This document shows positions 25,758-34,163 of a stretch of 64,000 bases of DNA, piece after piece. A program made the translations under genes and the position numbers. Every line of letters begins with the position of its first letter. Position 1 is the stretch's first letter. Below the pieces are notes generated by a model that saw nothing but the letters and a program-made list of their open reading frames with translations, was not told where the DNA came from and did no database searches. The stretch lies in assembly GCF_017812015.1 (NCBI RefSeq), contig NZ_JADQTN010000001.1, positions 1,466,501-1,530,500 on the forward strand, read 5' to 3'. The DNA is from Pontixanthobacter sp. CEM42 (lineage in GTDB: Bacteria; Pseudomonadota; Alphaproteobacteria; Sphingomonadales; Sphingomonadaceae).

Positions 25758-25812
25758 GCAGATTGACGATTAACGGCACCGCGTGGCATCGCGCGTTCCG
25801 ATGAGAGCACCT

Positions 25813-26430
25813 ATGCGAACACTGGCGATAGATTGCGCGACCGAAGCCTGCTCAGTGGCGTTGTTTGAAGACGAAACACTCGTCGCCAACACGCATGCGG
25901 TATTGGGTCGCGGCCACGCAGAACGGCTTGTCCCGATGATTGCGGACCTTCCAGGTAAAGGGAAAGCAGACCGGATCTTGGTATCGCGTGGCCCGGGCAG
26001 TTTTACCGGTGTGCGCATCGGCATCGCCACTGCGCGAGCACTCGCTTTTGCTTGGCAGGCCGACATTGCTGGATATCCGACACTCGCGCTAATCGCGACG
26101 ATAGCGCGTACGAAGCACGGTCAAGTACCCGTCCTGTCCTGTATGACCGGCGGGCATGGCGAGTGGTTCCTTCAGCCCTTTGACTCCGCGGGCAGGCCCG
26201 CATCTGAGCACACCGCGCTCAAACCTGCTTATGCAGTGCAAGAGTTCGACGGCGATCTGATTGCCGGGTCGCAGGCGGAGGCGTTCATTGCCGAACGCGG
26301 CAGCGGCACCGCGCTCCACCTTCTGCCCGATGCAAGTCATGCTTTGGCCATTCCTTCCACACTCCTTTCTGCAGATACCGCGCCGATTTATGGCCGCGCG
26401 CCTGACGCAAAACTGCCCTTCAAAAAATGA
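25813..26430 (+). CDS. tsaB: tRNA t6A37 threonylcarbamoyl system protein TsaB
   Basis: TsaB partners TsaD in making N6-threonylcarbamoyladenosine at position 37 of ANN-decoding tRNAs. The 205-residue protein has the ASKHA-type start MRTLAIDCATEACSVALF, the HAERLVPMI helix and VSRGPGSFTGVRIGIATARAL. The ATG at 25813 puts the first strand at the N-terminus; an in-frame ATG at 25801 would add four residues. Its stop overlaps the rimI ATG by 4 nt, a common tsaB-rimI pairing. Confidence 0.94.
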   Translation: MRTLAIDCATEACSVALFEDETLVANTHAVLGRGHAERLVPMIADLPGKGKADRILVSRGPGSFTGVRIGIATARALAFAWQADIAGYPTLALIATIARTKHGQVPVLSCMTGGHGEWFLQPFDSAGRPASEHTALKPAYAVQEFDGDLIAGSQAEAFIAERGSGTALHLLPDASHALAIPSTLLSADTAPIYGRAPDAKLPFKK

Positions 26431-26885
26431 CGACGGACCATATCGACGCAATGATGGCGATAATGGAATCGGCCTTTGATCCGCGCTGGGGCGAAGCGTG
26501 GAACCGGAAGCAGTTATCCGATTCACTGCTGATGCCGCACAACCAGTACCGGTTGATCGGCGCAGATGGAGGCGAACCGGCAGACGACACACCCGCTGCT
26601 GGTTTCTCGCTGATAAAGACCATTCCCGGTGAAGAAGAACTGTTGCTCATCGCTGTGCTTCCCGAACATCGCGGGAAAGGCCTTGGAAAAGCACTGTTAC
26701 AACAATTTGCGCAGGAAGCGCGTGAGCGCGGCGCGGAAAAAATCTTCTTGGAAATGCGCGCGAACAATCCCGCTGATGTATTGTATCGCTCCATGGGATT
26801 TGAGCCGATTGGCAAGCGCACGCAATACTACAAAGCAGCTGACGGAAGCAGAATAGACGCCATTACGATGGCACTATCGCTTTAA
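26427..26885 (+). CDS. rimI: Ribosomal-protein-S18-alanine N-acetyltransferase (RimI type)
   Basis: The 152-residue GNAT has the acetyl-CoA loop VLPEHRGKGLGKALLQQF and the motif B FLEMRANNPADVLYRSMGFEPIGKR with the catalytic Tyr region. Position next to tsaB with a 4 nt overlap supports RimI, which acetylates the N-terminus of ribosomal protein S18. A different acceptor cannot be excluded from sequence alone. Confidence 0.88.
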   Translation: MTTDHIDAMMAIMESAFDPRWGEAWNRKQLSDSLLMPHNQYRLIGADGGEPADDTPAAGFSLIKTIPGEEELLLIAVLPEHRGKGLGKALLQQFAQEARERGAEKIFLEMRANNPADVLYRSMGFEPIGKRTQYYKAADGSRIDAITMALSL

Positions 26886-27029
26886 GAGTATTTTGGTCCT
26901 TATTGGATCAAACTGTTGAATATTGCCCTTCGCTGCACTTGATACTGCGTGCTAGCTGGTCCATGGCCTCTATCAGCCGTCAATAAGGCGGGTATTTTAA
27001 GTGGTCGCAACCCTTGATGAGGACAAATC

Positions 27030-27470
27030 ATGGAACAATTTGAAGATGATATGGCGGAAACGTTAATTACGCTCACGTCAGATATCGTTGCTGCTCATGT
27101 GAGTAACAACAATGTCGATGGCGAAGAACTGCCATCGCTTATTACCAACGTATACGGTGCGCTGGCTGGACTTGGACAGGATGAGGACCCTGTTGAAGAA
27201 CGCCCAGAGCCTGCGGTATCGATCCGCGCTTCGGTGAAGAAGGACTACATTGTTTGTCTTGAAGACGGCAAGAAGTTCAAAATGCTCAAGCGTCACTTGA
27301 TGACCGAATACAATATGACGCCCGACGAATATCGGGCGCGTTGGGACCTTCCCTCGGACTATCCGATGGTTGCACCGAGCTATTCGGAAACTCGCCGCGA
27401 CCTGGCCAAGAAGATCGGCCTCGGCCGTAAGCCTGGCCAAAAGCGCGGTCGCAAGAAAAAAGCGGCGTAA
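27030..27470 (+). CDS. mucR: MucR/Ros family zinc-finger-like transcriptional regulator
   Basis: The 146-residue protein has an N-terminal dimerisation helix region, then the Ros/MucR DNA-binding fold YIVCLEDGKKFKMLKRHL followed by MTPDEYRARWDLPSDYPMVAP, and a basic tail (GRKPGQKRGRKKKAA). The Ros ligand set C-x2-C...H-x4-H is changed: the second Cys is Asp and the last His is Tyr, as in zinc-independent members. MucR proteins are histone-like silencers of exopolysaccharide, motility and cell-cycle genes in alphaproteobacteria. The ATG at 27030 has a good GAGGAC site. A rho-independent terminator follows at 27534. Confidence 0.94.
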   Translation: MEQFEDDMAETLITLTSDIVAAHVSNNNVDGEELPSLITNVYGALAGLGQDEDPVEERPEPAVSIRASVKKDYIVCLEDGKKFKMLKRHLMTEYNMTPDEYRARWDLPSDYPMVAPSYSETRRDLAKKIGLGRKPGQKRGRKKKAA

Positions 27471-27533
27471 TCTAGCCGTATTATCATCGCCGCTTTTCCC
27501 GGCACATTTGCTTGGGATTGCTGGCTTGAGAAG

Positions 27534-27568
27534 AACGCTCCGTACCTCTAAGGCTACGGGGCGTTTTT
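27534..27568 (+). terminator. Rho-independent terminator after mucR
   Basis: AACGCTCCGTA (27534-27544) pairs with TACGGGGCGTT (27555-27565) with one T-G wobble. A run of five T follows the stem (27564-27568). It separates mucR from fur. Confidence 0.8.
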
Positions 27569-27585
27569 CATAATAGGGATACCCA

Positions 27586-28020
27586 GTGCAGCAACGGATA
27601 GATCTGGAACAGCTTTGCGCAGAGCGTGGGCTTCGTATTACCGAACAGAGACGGGTGATTGCCCGCGTGCTGTCCGAAAGTGACGACCATCCCGATGTCG
27701 AACTGCTACATGAACGCGCCTCCGCAATCGATTCCAAGATTTCAATTGCCACGGTATACCGCACGGTGCGCCTGTTTGAAGAGGCAGGCATTCTGGATCG
27801 CCATGATTTCGGCGATGGTCGCGCGCGCTACGAAGCCGCACCGGAGGCACATCACGATCATCTGATCGACGTCGAGAGCGGCGACGTGGTTGAATTCGTC
27901 GATCCGGAACTGGAAGCTTTGCAGAAAACCATTGCCGAGAAACTTGGCTATCGCCTCGTCGATCACCGTATGGAACTTTATGGGGTCAAGCTGGGGCGGG
28001 CTAAGGACCAAGAGGCTTGA
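27586..28020 (+). CDS. fur: Fur family transcriptional regulator
   Basis: The 144-residue protein starts at GTG 27586. It has the winged helix (GLRITEQRRVIARVL, ISIATVYRTVRLFEEAGIL) and the metal-binding AHHDHLIDVESGDVVEFVDPELE. Where E. coli Fur has the CxxC zinc site just after HHDHLI, this protein has DVES, so the structural zinc cysteines are missing, as in alphaproteobacterial Fur/Mur proteins. It likely represses iron or manganese uptake genes. Its stop overlaps the TTG start of plsC (TTGA). Confidence 0.92.
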   Translation: MQQRIDLEQLCAERGLRITEQRRVIARVLSESDDHPDVELLHERASAIDSKISIATVYRTVRLFEEAGILDRHDFGDGRARYEAAPEAHHDHLIDVESGDVVEFVDPELEALQKTIAEKLGYRLVDHRMELYGVKLGRAKDQEA

Positions 28021-28898
28021 TCAGCCAAGAACTGCGCGATGCCGCAGAAGCTGGCGAGACGACCCCCCTATCTGCGATTGGTTGGGTGCGCTTCATCCTG
28101 CGAGTGTTGGCTCTGATTGTCCTGCTGATCGTCTTCGTTCCGCTTCATTATTTCTACCGGATATTCAAATACGGATCGCCTTTCCCAATGTTGTTTCTGC
28201 GCTATGCCGCGCGGGTCAGTGGGGCAAAGGTTCGCAAGATCGGCACACCGCTGCGGCGCGATGTGTTCTTTATCGCCAACCACGTATCGTGGCTGGACAT
28301 TTTGTCACTCGCCGGAGCCAGCGGTACCGCGTTCGTAGCCAAAGCGGAGTTGGCCGAGGTTCCAATCATTGGCTGGCTGTGCAGCCTCAACCGCACTGTT
28401 CACGTCAAACGCGAAAACCGCGCGGGCGTGGCCGAACAGATCAATGCGCTGCGCGAGGCACTGGAAGACAATTGGTCAGTCACCGTGTTCCCCGAAGGCA
28501 CAACAACCGACGGACAATCGCTGCTGCCATTCAAAACATCGATGCTCAGCGTACTCGAACCGCCGCCGAAGGAGGTGCTCGTGCAGCCTGTCCTGATCGA
28601 TTACGGTCCGGTGGCAGAGGAAATCGGCTGGGTCGGCAATGAAAGCGGCATCAACAACGCCAAACGCATTATGTCGCGCAAAGGTACGTTCGAGATCAAG
28701 TTACACTTCCTTGAGCCGTTCAGCCCTGAGGAATTCCGAGGCCGCAAGGCTATCGGCGCACGGGCAAGAGCCGCCATCGAAGCAACACTATTGTCGCAGC
28801 TTGGCAAACCCCTGCGCGAATTCAAGCACGACGTCGTCCCCATCCGCTACGCCGCACCAAAGGATGTGCGCGATGAAGAGAACAACAAGAACTCTTGA
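28017..28898 (+). CDS. plsC: 1-acyl-sn-glycerol-3-phosphate acyltransferase
   Basis: The 293-residue protein has an N-terminal membrane helix (VLALIVLLIVFVPLHYFY), then the PlsC motifs: FFIANHVSWLDIL (catalytic NHxxxxD), the FVAKAEL second motif and VTVFPEGTTTDG (FPEG). It acylates lysophosphatidate to phosphatidate. Translation starts at TTG 28017 inside the fur stop. The link to fur is conserved among sphingomonads to my recollection, but no regulatory reason is proven. Confidence 0.93.
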   Translation: MISQELRDAAEAGETTPLSAIGWVRFILRVLALIVLLIVFVPLHYFYRIFKYGSPFPMLFLRYAARVSGAKVRKIGTPLRRDVFFIANHVSWLDILSLAGASGTAFVAKAELAEVPIIGWLCSLNRTVHVKRENRAGVAEQINALREALEDNWSVTVFPEGTTTDGQSLLPFKTSMLSVLEPPPKEVLVQPVLIDYGPVAEEIGWVGNESGINNAKRIMSRKGTFEIKLHFLEPFSPEEFRGRKAIGARARAAIEATLLSQLGKPLREFKHDVVPIRYAAPKDVRDEENNKNS

Positions 28899-29410
28899 GC
28901 ATATACAACCACGGATTCAACGCGCCGATTGAGAAGTTTGGCGTCGGGATAGCCCGGAAAATCTGGTACAATGTGTTGTTCTTGCCCGAGCATCTGCAAA
29001 CGGAATTGCCGTTTGATCGGTATCCTCGCTTGCGCGTGGAGGGCGAGATTGCAGATGTGCCAATCGCCAACGCGTTCATACCGACAGGTGATGGTCGGTA
29101 CTATGTCATCGTCGCGCCGAATGTCCTGCGCGATGCCGAGGTCGCGCTTGGCGATGAAGTTGGAATGCGTTTCTGCATTGCCGATCAGGATCATGTCGAC
29201 GTTCCAGATGCATTGAGCGCTGCACTCGATATTAACGAAGACGCACGCAAAGTCTGGGCGGCACTCACACCAGGGAAGAAACGTATGCTCGCTCAGCATG
29301 TCGTCTCCGCAAAAACCGATAAAACCCGCGATAAACGTGTTGCCGAAGCGTTGGAGATCGTCGTCGATTTCCACGGAAACTTGCGGGCTTGGCGCGACTC
29401 CAGACGATGA
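28895..29410 (+). CDS. YdeI/OmdA-like protein with DUF1905 N-terminal part
   Basis: The 171-residue protein seems to have two modules. Residues about 15-95 resemble DUF1905 (YYVIVAPNVLRDAEVALGDEVGMRF). The C-terminal half (LSAALDINEDARKVWAALTPGKKRMLAQHVVSAKTDKTRDKRVAEALE, described by its parts) matches the OmdA/YdeI family helical bundle. Function is unknown. Like plsC it begins at a TTG overlapping the upstream stop (28895), a second such junction in a row. Confidence 0.75.
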   Translation: MSIYNHGFNAPIEKFGVGIARKIWYNVLFLPEHLQTELPFDRYPRLRVEGEIADVPIANAFIPTGDGRYYVIVAPNVLRDAEVALGDEVGMRFCIADQDHVDVPDALSAALDINEDARKVWAALTPGKKRMLAQHVVSAKTDKTRDKRVAEALEIVVDFHGNLRAWRDSRR

Positions 29411-29469
29411 GCTGCTGGGGGCAACTTGGCGCTTTAGAAACGCCTCCACCTTCGCTATAGGCTGCGCCC

Positions 29470-30795
29470 ATGCAAAAGACTGCGCCTCCAAAGACCTATC
29501 GGGTCAAGAGCTTCGGCTGCCAGATGAATGTCTATGATGGCGAGCGGATGGCGGAAATGCTTGCCGAGAAAGGCATCGCCGAAGCGCCCGAGGGCGAGGA
29601 TGCCGATCTGGTCGTCCTCAACACCTGCCATATTCGCGAGAAGGCGGCGGAGAAAGTTTATTCGGACATTGGTCGCCTGACCAAAGGCAAAACGCAGAAG
29701 AAAGCGCCGATGATCGCGGTTGCAGGCTGCGTCGCGCAGGCCGAAGGCGAAGAGATCATGGAGCGCGCGCCAGCCGTGTCCATGGTCGTCGGCCCGCAGG
29801 CCTATCACCGCCTTCCCGCCATGATCGACAATGCAGTCGAAGGCAAACGCTCGACCGATACCGATATGCCCGCCGATGCGAAGTTTACCGAGCTACCCAG
29901 CCGCCGCAAAGTGTCACCCGGTAGCTTCCTGACCATTCAGGAAGGCTGCGACAAATTTTGTACTTACTGCGTGGTTCCTTACACGCGTGGCGCGGAAATC
30001 TCGCGGCCATACAGTGCGTTGGTTGATGAAGCGAGGAAGTTGGTTCAAGCAGGTGCAAAAGAAATCACCCTGCTTGGCCAGAATGTCAGCGCGTGGACTG
30101 GCGAGGACGATGCAGGCCGCAAGCTTGGCATGGCGGGACTGATCCGTGCACTCGCCAAAGACCCCGACCTCAAACGCATCCGCTATACCACCAGCCATCC
30201 CGCCGATATGGATGACGAACTGATCGAGACGCATGGCGAGATCGACAAGCTGATGCCCTATCTGCATTTGCCCGTTCAAAGCGGCAATGACCGCGTGCTG
30301 AAAGCGATGAACCGCAGCCACACGGCGGAGAGCTATCTCAAGCTGCTTGAGCGTTTCCGCGCTGCAAGGCCCGATCTGGCATTGTCAGGCGATTTCATCG
30401 TCGGCTTCCCCGGTGAGACCGATGCGGAATTCGAAGACACACTGAAGATAGTCGACGAAGTCCGCTATTCGCAGGCCTACAGCTTCAAATATTCACCGCG
30501 CCCCGGCACCCCCGCCGCGACGATGGAAGATCAGGTTCCGCTCGAAGTGATGGATGAACGCCTCCAGCGCCTTCAGGCTTCACTCCGCCGCGATCAACAG
30601 GCCTTCAACGACGCCAGCGTTGGCAAGACCTGCGAAGTGCTGGTCGAACGCAAAGGCAAGCTCGACGGCCAATGGCTTGGTAAATCGCCATGGCTGCAAT
30701 CGGTCCACTTCACCGGAGACGTCGCGATTGGCGATCTGGTGCAGGTTGAACTCATCCAAGCGGGCCAGCAATCGCTGGGCGGGCGGTTGGTCTAA
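29470..30795 (+). CDS. miaB: tRNA-2-methylthio-N6-dimethylallyladenosine synthase
   Basis: MiaB is a radical-SAM enzyme adding methylthio to i6A37 of tRNA. The N-terminal MTTase domain has its three cluster cysteines in SFGCQMNVYD, LNTCHIREKA and VAGCVAQAEG. The radical-SAM motif is EGCDKFCTYCVVPYTRG at about residue 160. A TRAM domain closes the 441-residue chain. The gene is the first of the miaB-phoH-ybeY-corC neighbourhood, interrupted here by a minus-strand lipoprotein gene. Confidence 0.97.
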   Translation: MQKTAPPKTYRVKSFGCQMNVYDGERMAEMLAEKGIAEAPEGEDADLVVLNTCHIREKAAEKVYSDIGRLTKGKTQKKAPMIAVAGCVAQAEGEEIMERAPAVSMVVGPQAYHRLPAMIDNAVEGKRSTDTDMPADAKFTELPSRRKVSPGSFLTIQEGCDKFCTYCVVPYTRGAEISRPYSALVDEARKLVQAGAKEITLLGQNVSAWTGEDDAGRKLGMAGLIRALAKDPDLKRIRYTTSHPADMDDELIETHGEIDKLMPYLHLPVQSGNDRVLKAMNRSHTAESYLKLLERFRAARPDLALSGDFIVGFPGETDAEFEDTLKIVDEVRYSQAYSFKYSPRPGTPAATMEDQVPLEVMDERLQRLQASLRRDQQAFNDASVGKTCEVLVERKGKLDGQWLGKSPWLQSVHFTGDVAIGDLVQVELIQAGQQSLGGRLV

Positions 30796-31370
30796 GATTT
30801 GACTAGCGGATAGTCGGGCGACTGAATATCGAGCACTGTTAAACCGGTGCGGTCGATAACTTCAGCTGGTGGCACTGTAGGGTTGCTAGGGTATTTCGTC
30901 CCATCGTAGCGCAACAAGGCCCGGCCATTTGGCATTCCGCCGCCGCCGACGCCAACGGTAAGCGAGAACCAATCACTACTCTTTGGTTCGACCAAGCCAA
31001 TTGGTAGCCGTGTGATCGTTGTCCGCGAAACCTCAACCAGCTCGCCAACCTTGTATTGATACACACGCAAGGTGCACCCACCGCTGCCACAGTGATATGG
31101 GCTTTCTAGCCTGACGACCAGTTCGTTCGGGCCGTAGCCATCCAAATTTACACTTGCAGCCTTGAATGTCGCGGGTGTTGGATCGTCCGGCCGCTCTTCG
31201 TTTTGCTCGGCTACTAATTGCTCCAGAAGTGCAGACATCTCGTCATTGGTAGGCGCAAGCTGCGTGTGGGGCATGACAGATTCAGAAGTGTTTGCCTCGT
31301 CAGAAGTGCCCTGAGTGCAAGCGCCGACAAGCGTGCAAAGGGCCAATATTGAGAGGCATGTTCGTCGCAT
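30792..31370 (-). CDS. Hypothetical lipoprotein
   Basis: The start at 31370 gives a classic lipoprotein signal, MRRTCLSILALCTLVGAC, with Cys at residue 18. The mature 175 residues hold a region ELVVRLESPYHCGSGGCTLRVYQYKVGE with two close cysteines and an all-beta feel. I recognise no family with confidence. It lies opposite to its neighbours, its stop overlapping the miaB stop by 4 nt, and it is divergent from phoH. Confidence 0.75.
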   Translation of the reverse strand: MRRTCLSILALCTLVGACTQGTSDEANTSESVMPHTQLAPTNDEMSALLEQLVAEQNEERPDDPTPATFKAASVNLDGYGPNELVVRLESPYHCGSGGCTLRVYQYKVGELVEVSRTTITRLPIGLVEPKSSDWFSLTVGVGGGGMPNGRALLRYDGTKYPSNPTVPPAEVIDRTGLTVLDIQSPDYPLVKS

Positions 31371-31528
31371 ATTCAATCGATAAGGCCTTGGTACGCAACC
31401 GACAACCTGCATAACCCAACTGTTGCACTTCGGTGACTTTCCACCGCTACATATTGTGCACCCGCTTGCCACACGCGCGCATCGGCCTATCCTCTGCGTC
31501 AGAACAGAAAGGCCCACACTAGGAATAT

Positions 31529-32557
31529 ATGGCTCGTAAATCGTCGAGCGCCGAACCGGCGCTCTCATCACCTCCCGTTCCCCAACGCGAAATTCGCCGC
31601 GCTCAGGTGGATATGAATTTCGAAAACCAGTCGCTGCTGGTTCCGCTTTTCGGACAATTTGACGCCAATCTGGTGCAGATCGAGAACCGCCTCGGCGTGT
31701 TTATCTCTGCGCGCGGCGATACTCTGCATCTGGAGGGCCCCGAAGACAGCGTGGCGCGCGCGCGCGAAGTGCTGCAGGCACTATATGACCGGCTTGCTCA
31801 GGGACAGGACTTAGACGCAGGCGCTATCGAGTCGGTGATTGCGATGTCAAACGAACCGACGCTCGACGGTATCGTGAATGGCGACAAGAATGTTCCGCCG
31901 ATCATGATCCGCACGCGGCGCAAAACCATTGTTCCGCGTTCAAAAATGCAGGCGAGTTACATGCAACAGCTTGCCCATGATGATGTGATCTTCGCGCTGG
32001 GTCCTGCCGGTACAGGTAAGACATACGTCGCCGTTGCGCAGGCGGTGAGCCAGCTCATTACCGGCAGCGTGCAACGCTTGATCCTGTCACGTCCAGCGGT
32101 TGAGGCGGGTGAAAAGCTTGGCTTCCTGCCCGGCGATATGAAGGAGAAGGTCGATCCCTATCTGCGCCCTCTCTACGATGCGCTGTTCGACTGCATGCCG
32201 CCCGAGCAAGTCGAACGCCGGATCGAAAGCGGCGAGATCGAAATCGCGCCCATCGCCTTCATGCGCGGACGCACTCTTTCCGATGCCTTTGTGATTTTGG
32301 ACGAGGCGCAGAATACCACTAAGGAACAGATGAAAATGTTCCTCACTCGCTTCGGCCAGAACAGCCGGATGGTGGTGTGCGGTGACCCCAAGCAAGTCGA
32401 TATCCCGGGCGGTGACCGCTTGTCTGGTTTGGCAGACGCCGTCCGCAAGCTGGAAGATGTCGAAGGTATCGGTGTAACCCGCTTTACCCGCGCTGACGTC
32501 GTGCGCCATCCGATTGTTGGGCGCATTGTTGAGGCGTATGAAGGACCGGATGCGTAA
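31529..32557 (+). CDS. phoH: PhoH family ATPase
   Basis: The 342-residue protein has an N-terminal KH-like region and a P-loop ATPase domain: Walker A ALGPAGTGKTYVAVA at about residue 155, SRPAVEAGEKLGFLPGD, and Walker B DAFVILDEAQNTT. PhoH/YbeZ proteins work with the endonuclease YbeY in rRNA processing, and the next gene here is ybeY. It starts at ATG 31529 after an AGGA. Upstream, 158 bp separate it from the divergent lipoprotein gene. Confidence 0.95.
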   Translation: MARKSSSAEPALSSPPVPQREIRRAQVDMNFENQSLLVPLFGQFDANLVQIENRLGVFISARGDTLHLEGPEDSVARAREVLQALYDRLAQGQDLDAGAIESVIAMSNEPTLDGIVNGDKNVPPIMIRTRRKTIVPRSKMQASYMQQLAHDDVIFALGPAGTGKTYVAVAQAVSQLITGSVQRLILSRPAVEAGEKLGFLPGDMKEKVDPYLRPLYDALFDCMPPEQVERRIESGEIEIAPIAFMRGRTLSDAFVILDEAQNTTKEQMKMFLTRFGQNSRMVVCGDPKQVDIPGGDRLSGLADAVRKLEDVEGIGVTRFTRADVVRHPIVGRIVEAYEGPDA

Positions 32558-32562
32558 GCACC

Positions 32563-32628
32563 TTTCGTGTCGAGCGAAGTCGAGACATGATTGGCCGGGC
32601 TTTCGGCTTCGCTCGAACCGAACGGAAC
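32563..32628. repeat. REP-like palindromic doublet
   Basis: TCGAGCGAAG (32570-32579) and its exact complement CTTCGCTCGA (32607-32616) form the core of two head-to-head units, TTTCGTGTCGAGCGAAG and CCGTTCGGTTCGAGCGAAG (read on opposite strands). It occupies the phoH-ybeY gap. Short repeats built on TCGAGCGAAGTCGAGACA are, to my recollection, frequent in sphingomonad genomes. Confidence 0.65.
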
Positions 32629-32635
32629 GTCAGAA

Positions 32636-33124
32636 TTGAATCTAGAAACTGACCTCGAAGATTGGCCGGATGGTGAGTGGGAAACTCTCGCAGACAAGGC
32701 GTCTCAAGCAGCAGCCAGCATCGCTTCAGAGCTTGCGAACTCCCGTCTCTCGACCAGCCTCCTCTTCACCACAGACGCCGAAGTCCGCACCCTCAACCGC
32801 GAATGGCGGCAGCGGGACAAGCCGACCAACGTCCTATCCTTCCCGATGCTCTCGCGAGACGAGGTGCTCGATCTCGCACCAGATGGTCCACCTGCAATGC
32901 TAGGCGATCTGGCTCTGGCCTATGAAACCTGCGCACGTGAAGCCGAAGAAAAGAACATCCCGCTCGAACACCACGCAGCGCATCTGATTATCCACGGCCT
33001 GCTCCACCTCGCGGGCTATGACCACGAAATATCCACCGAAGATGCCGAGCATATGGAGGGATTGGAGATTCAGGCCCTTGCGAGTATGGGGATAGCGGAC
33101 CCATATGGGGACCGAGACAGCTGA
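32636..33124 (+). CDS. ybeY: rRNA maturation endonuclease YbeY
   Basis: The 162-residue protein has the YbeY metal site HLIIHGLLHLAGYDHE, with three His binding zinc, and the upstream LNREWRQRDKPTNVLSFPM strand. YbeY processes the 16S rRNA 3' end and takes part in ribosome quality control. The frame is open further upstream, but that part lies inside the REP-like palindrome. The TTG at 32636, just past the palindrome, gives a sensible start. It is followed by corC after 30 bp. Confidence 0.93.
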   Translation: MNLETDLEDWPDGEWETLADKASQAAASIASELANSRLSTSLLFTTDAEVRTLNREWRQRDKPTNVLSFPMLSRDEVLDLAPDGPPAMLGDLALAYETCAREAEEKNIPLEHHAAHLIIHGLLHLAGYDHEISTEDAEHMEGLEIQALASMGIADPYGDRDS

Positions 33125-33154
33125 TGGACACTTTAGGAGTACCCACGAAGGGCC

Positions 33155-34081
33155 ATGCCCGACATCGATAATTCCGCTGGAGACGCGGACAGTAGAAGCG
33201 GGCTGTGGCCCGCGATCCGGAAATTCTTTGGTGCCGATGGCGGCGATCGTTCCCTGCGTGCGCAGCTGGAAGAGAAGATCGACGAGCATGAGGACGAAAA
33301 TCCGAGTGACGACGAAGAAACGCCGACCAATGGTGACCTGTCGGGCGTCGAGCGGCAAATGCTGCGCAACCTGCTCCATTTCAGCGAGCACGATGCGGAT
33401 GATGTATCCGTCCCTCGCGGCGAAATCGTCGCAGTATCGGCGGATGCTAGCTGGGAAGATTTGATCGAGAGTTTCTCCGAAAACGGCCATTCGCGGATGC
33501 CCGTCTATCGCGGCCAGCTCGATTCTGTGATTGGGATGATCCATATAAAGGACGTGTTCCCGTTTTTGGCAAAAGGCACCCCGCCCCCGGCAGACTGGAC
33601 GACATTGATGCGCCAGCCGCTCTATGTACCCCAAGCGCGCAGCGCGATTGATGTGCTCGCCGATATGCGTTCCGCCCGGATGCACTTGGCGATTGTACTC
33701 GATGAATTCTCGGGCACTGACGGGATCATCACGATTGAGGATCTGGTCGAGGAAATCGTCGGAGAGATCGAAGACGAGCATGATGATCTTCCTGAAGAAT
33801 TGATCACGCCCATTGGCGAAGGCATGTGGGATTGTGACGCTCGCGCCGAACTGGACGATGTCGCAGAAACGGTCGATAAGCGCTTGGCTGAAGTCGAGGA
33901 AGCGGTCGATACGCTCGGCGGGTTGGCATTCGTTCTCGCCGAGCAAGTGCCGACTGTGGGTACTGTTGTTGAGCATCCAAGCGGATGGCAGATTGAGATA
34001 ACAGCCGCTGATGAAACGCATGTGAAGCGGATGCGTTTGCACCCGCCAATCGAAGTGTCTGACGAGGGCAACGGCAAATAA
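33155..34081 (+). CDS. corC: CorC/HlyC family CBS-domain protein
   Basis: The 308-residue protein has two CBS domains. These include MPVYRGQLDSVIGMIHIKDVF in two parts and LAIVLDEFSGTDGIITIEDLVEEIVGEI, the CNNM/CorC signature. A C-terminal CorC_HlyC domain (GGLAFVLAEQVPTVGTVV) follows. There is no membrane segment. CorC is linked to magnesium and cobalt efflux in enterobacteria. In many proteobacteria lnt follows corC; here a LysR gene does. Confidence 0.93.
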   Translation: MPDIDNSAGDADSRSGLWPAIRKFFGADGGDRSLRAQLEEKIDEHEDENPSDDEETPTNGDLSGVERQMLRNLLHFSEHDADDVSVPRGEIVAVSADASWEDLIESFSENGHSRMPVYRGQLDSVIGMIHIKDVFPFLAKGTPPPADWTTLMRQPLYVPQARSAIDVLADMRSARMHLAIVLDEFSGTDGIITIEDLVEEIVGEIEDEHDDLPEELITPIGEGMWDCDARAELDDVAETVDKRLAEVEEAVDTLGGLAFVLAEQVPTVGTVVEHPSGWQIEITAADETHVKRMRLHPPIEVSDEGNGK

Positions 34082-34163
34082 TTTCGGGCGAGCTGCAGTT
34101 TTTTGCAACTAACTCCGCAGCTATGCGTTGGCTTGATGAACAGGGACAAAGGTTTACCGCATC

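Noticed and set aside
32900-34108. A 402-codon minus-strand open frame opposite ybeY and corC
   Set aside because: Both plus-strand genes are clear family members; the antisense frame resembles nothing and crosses two gene boundaries.
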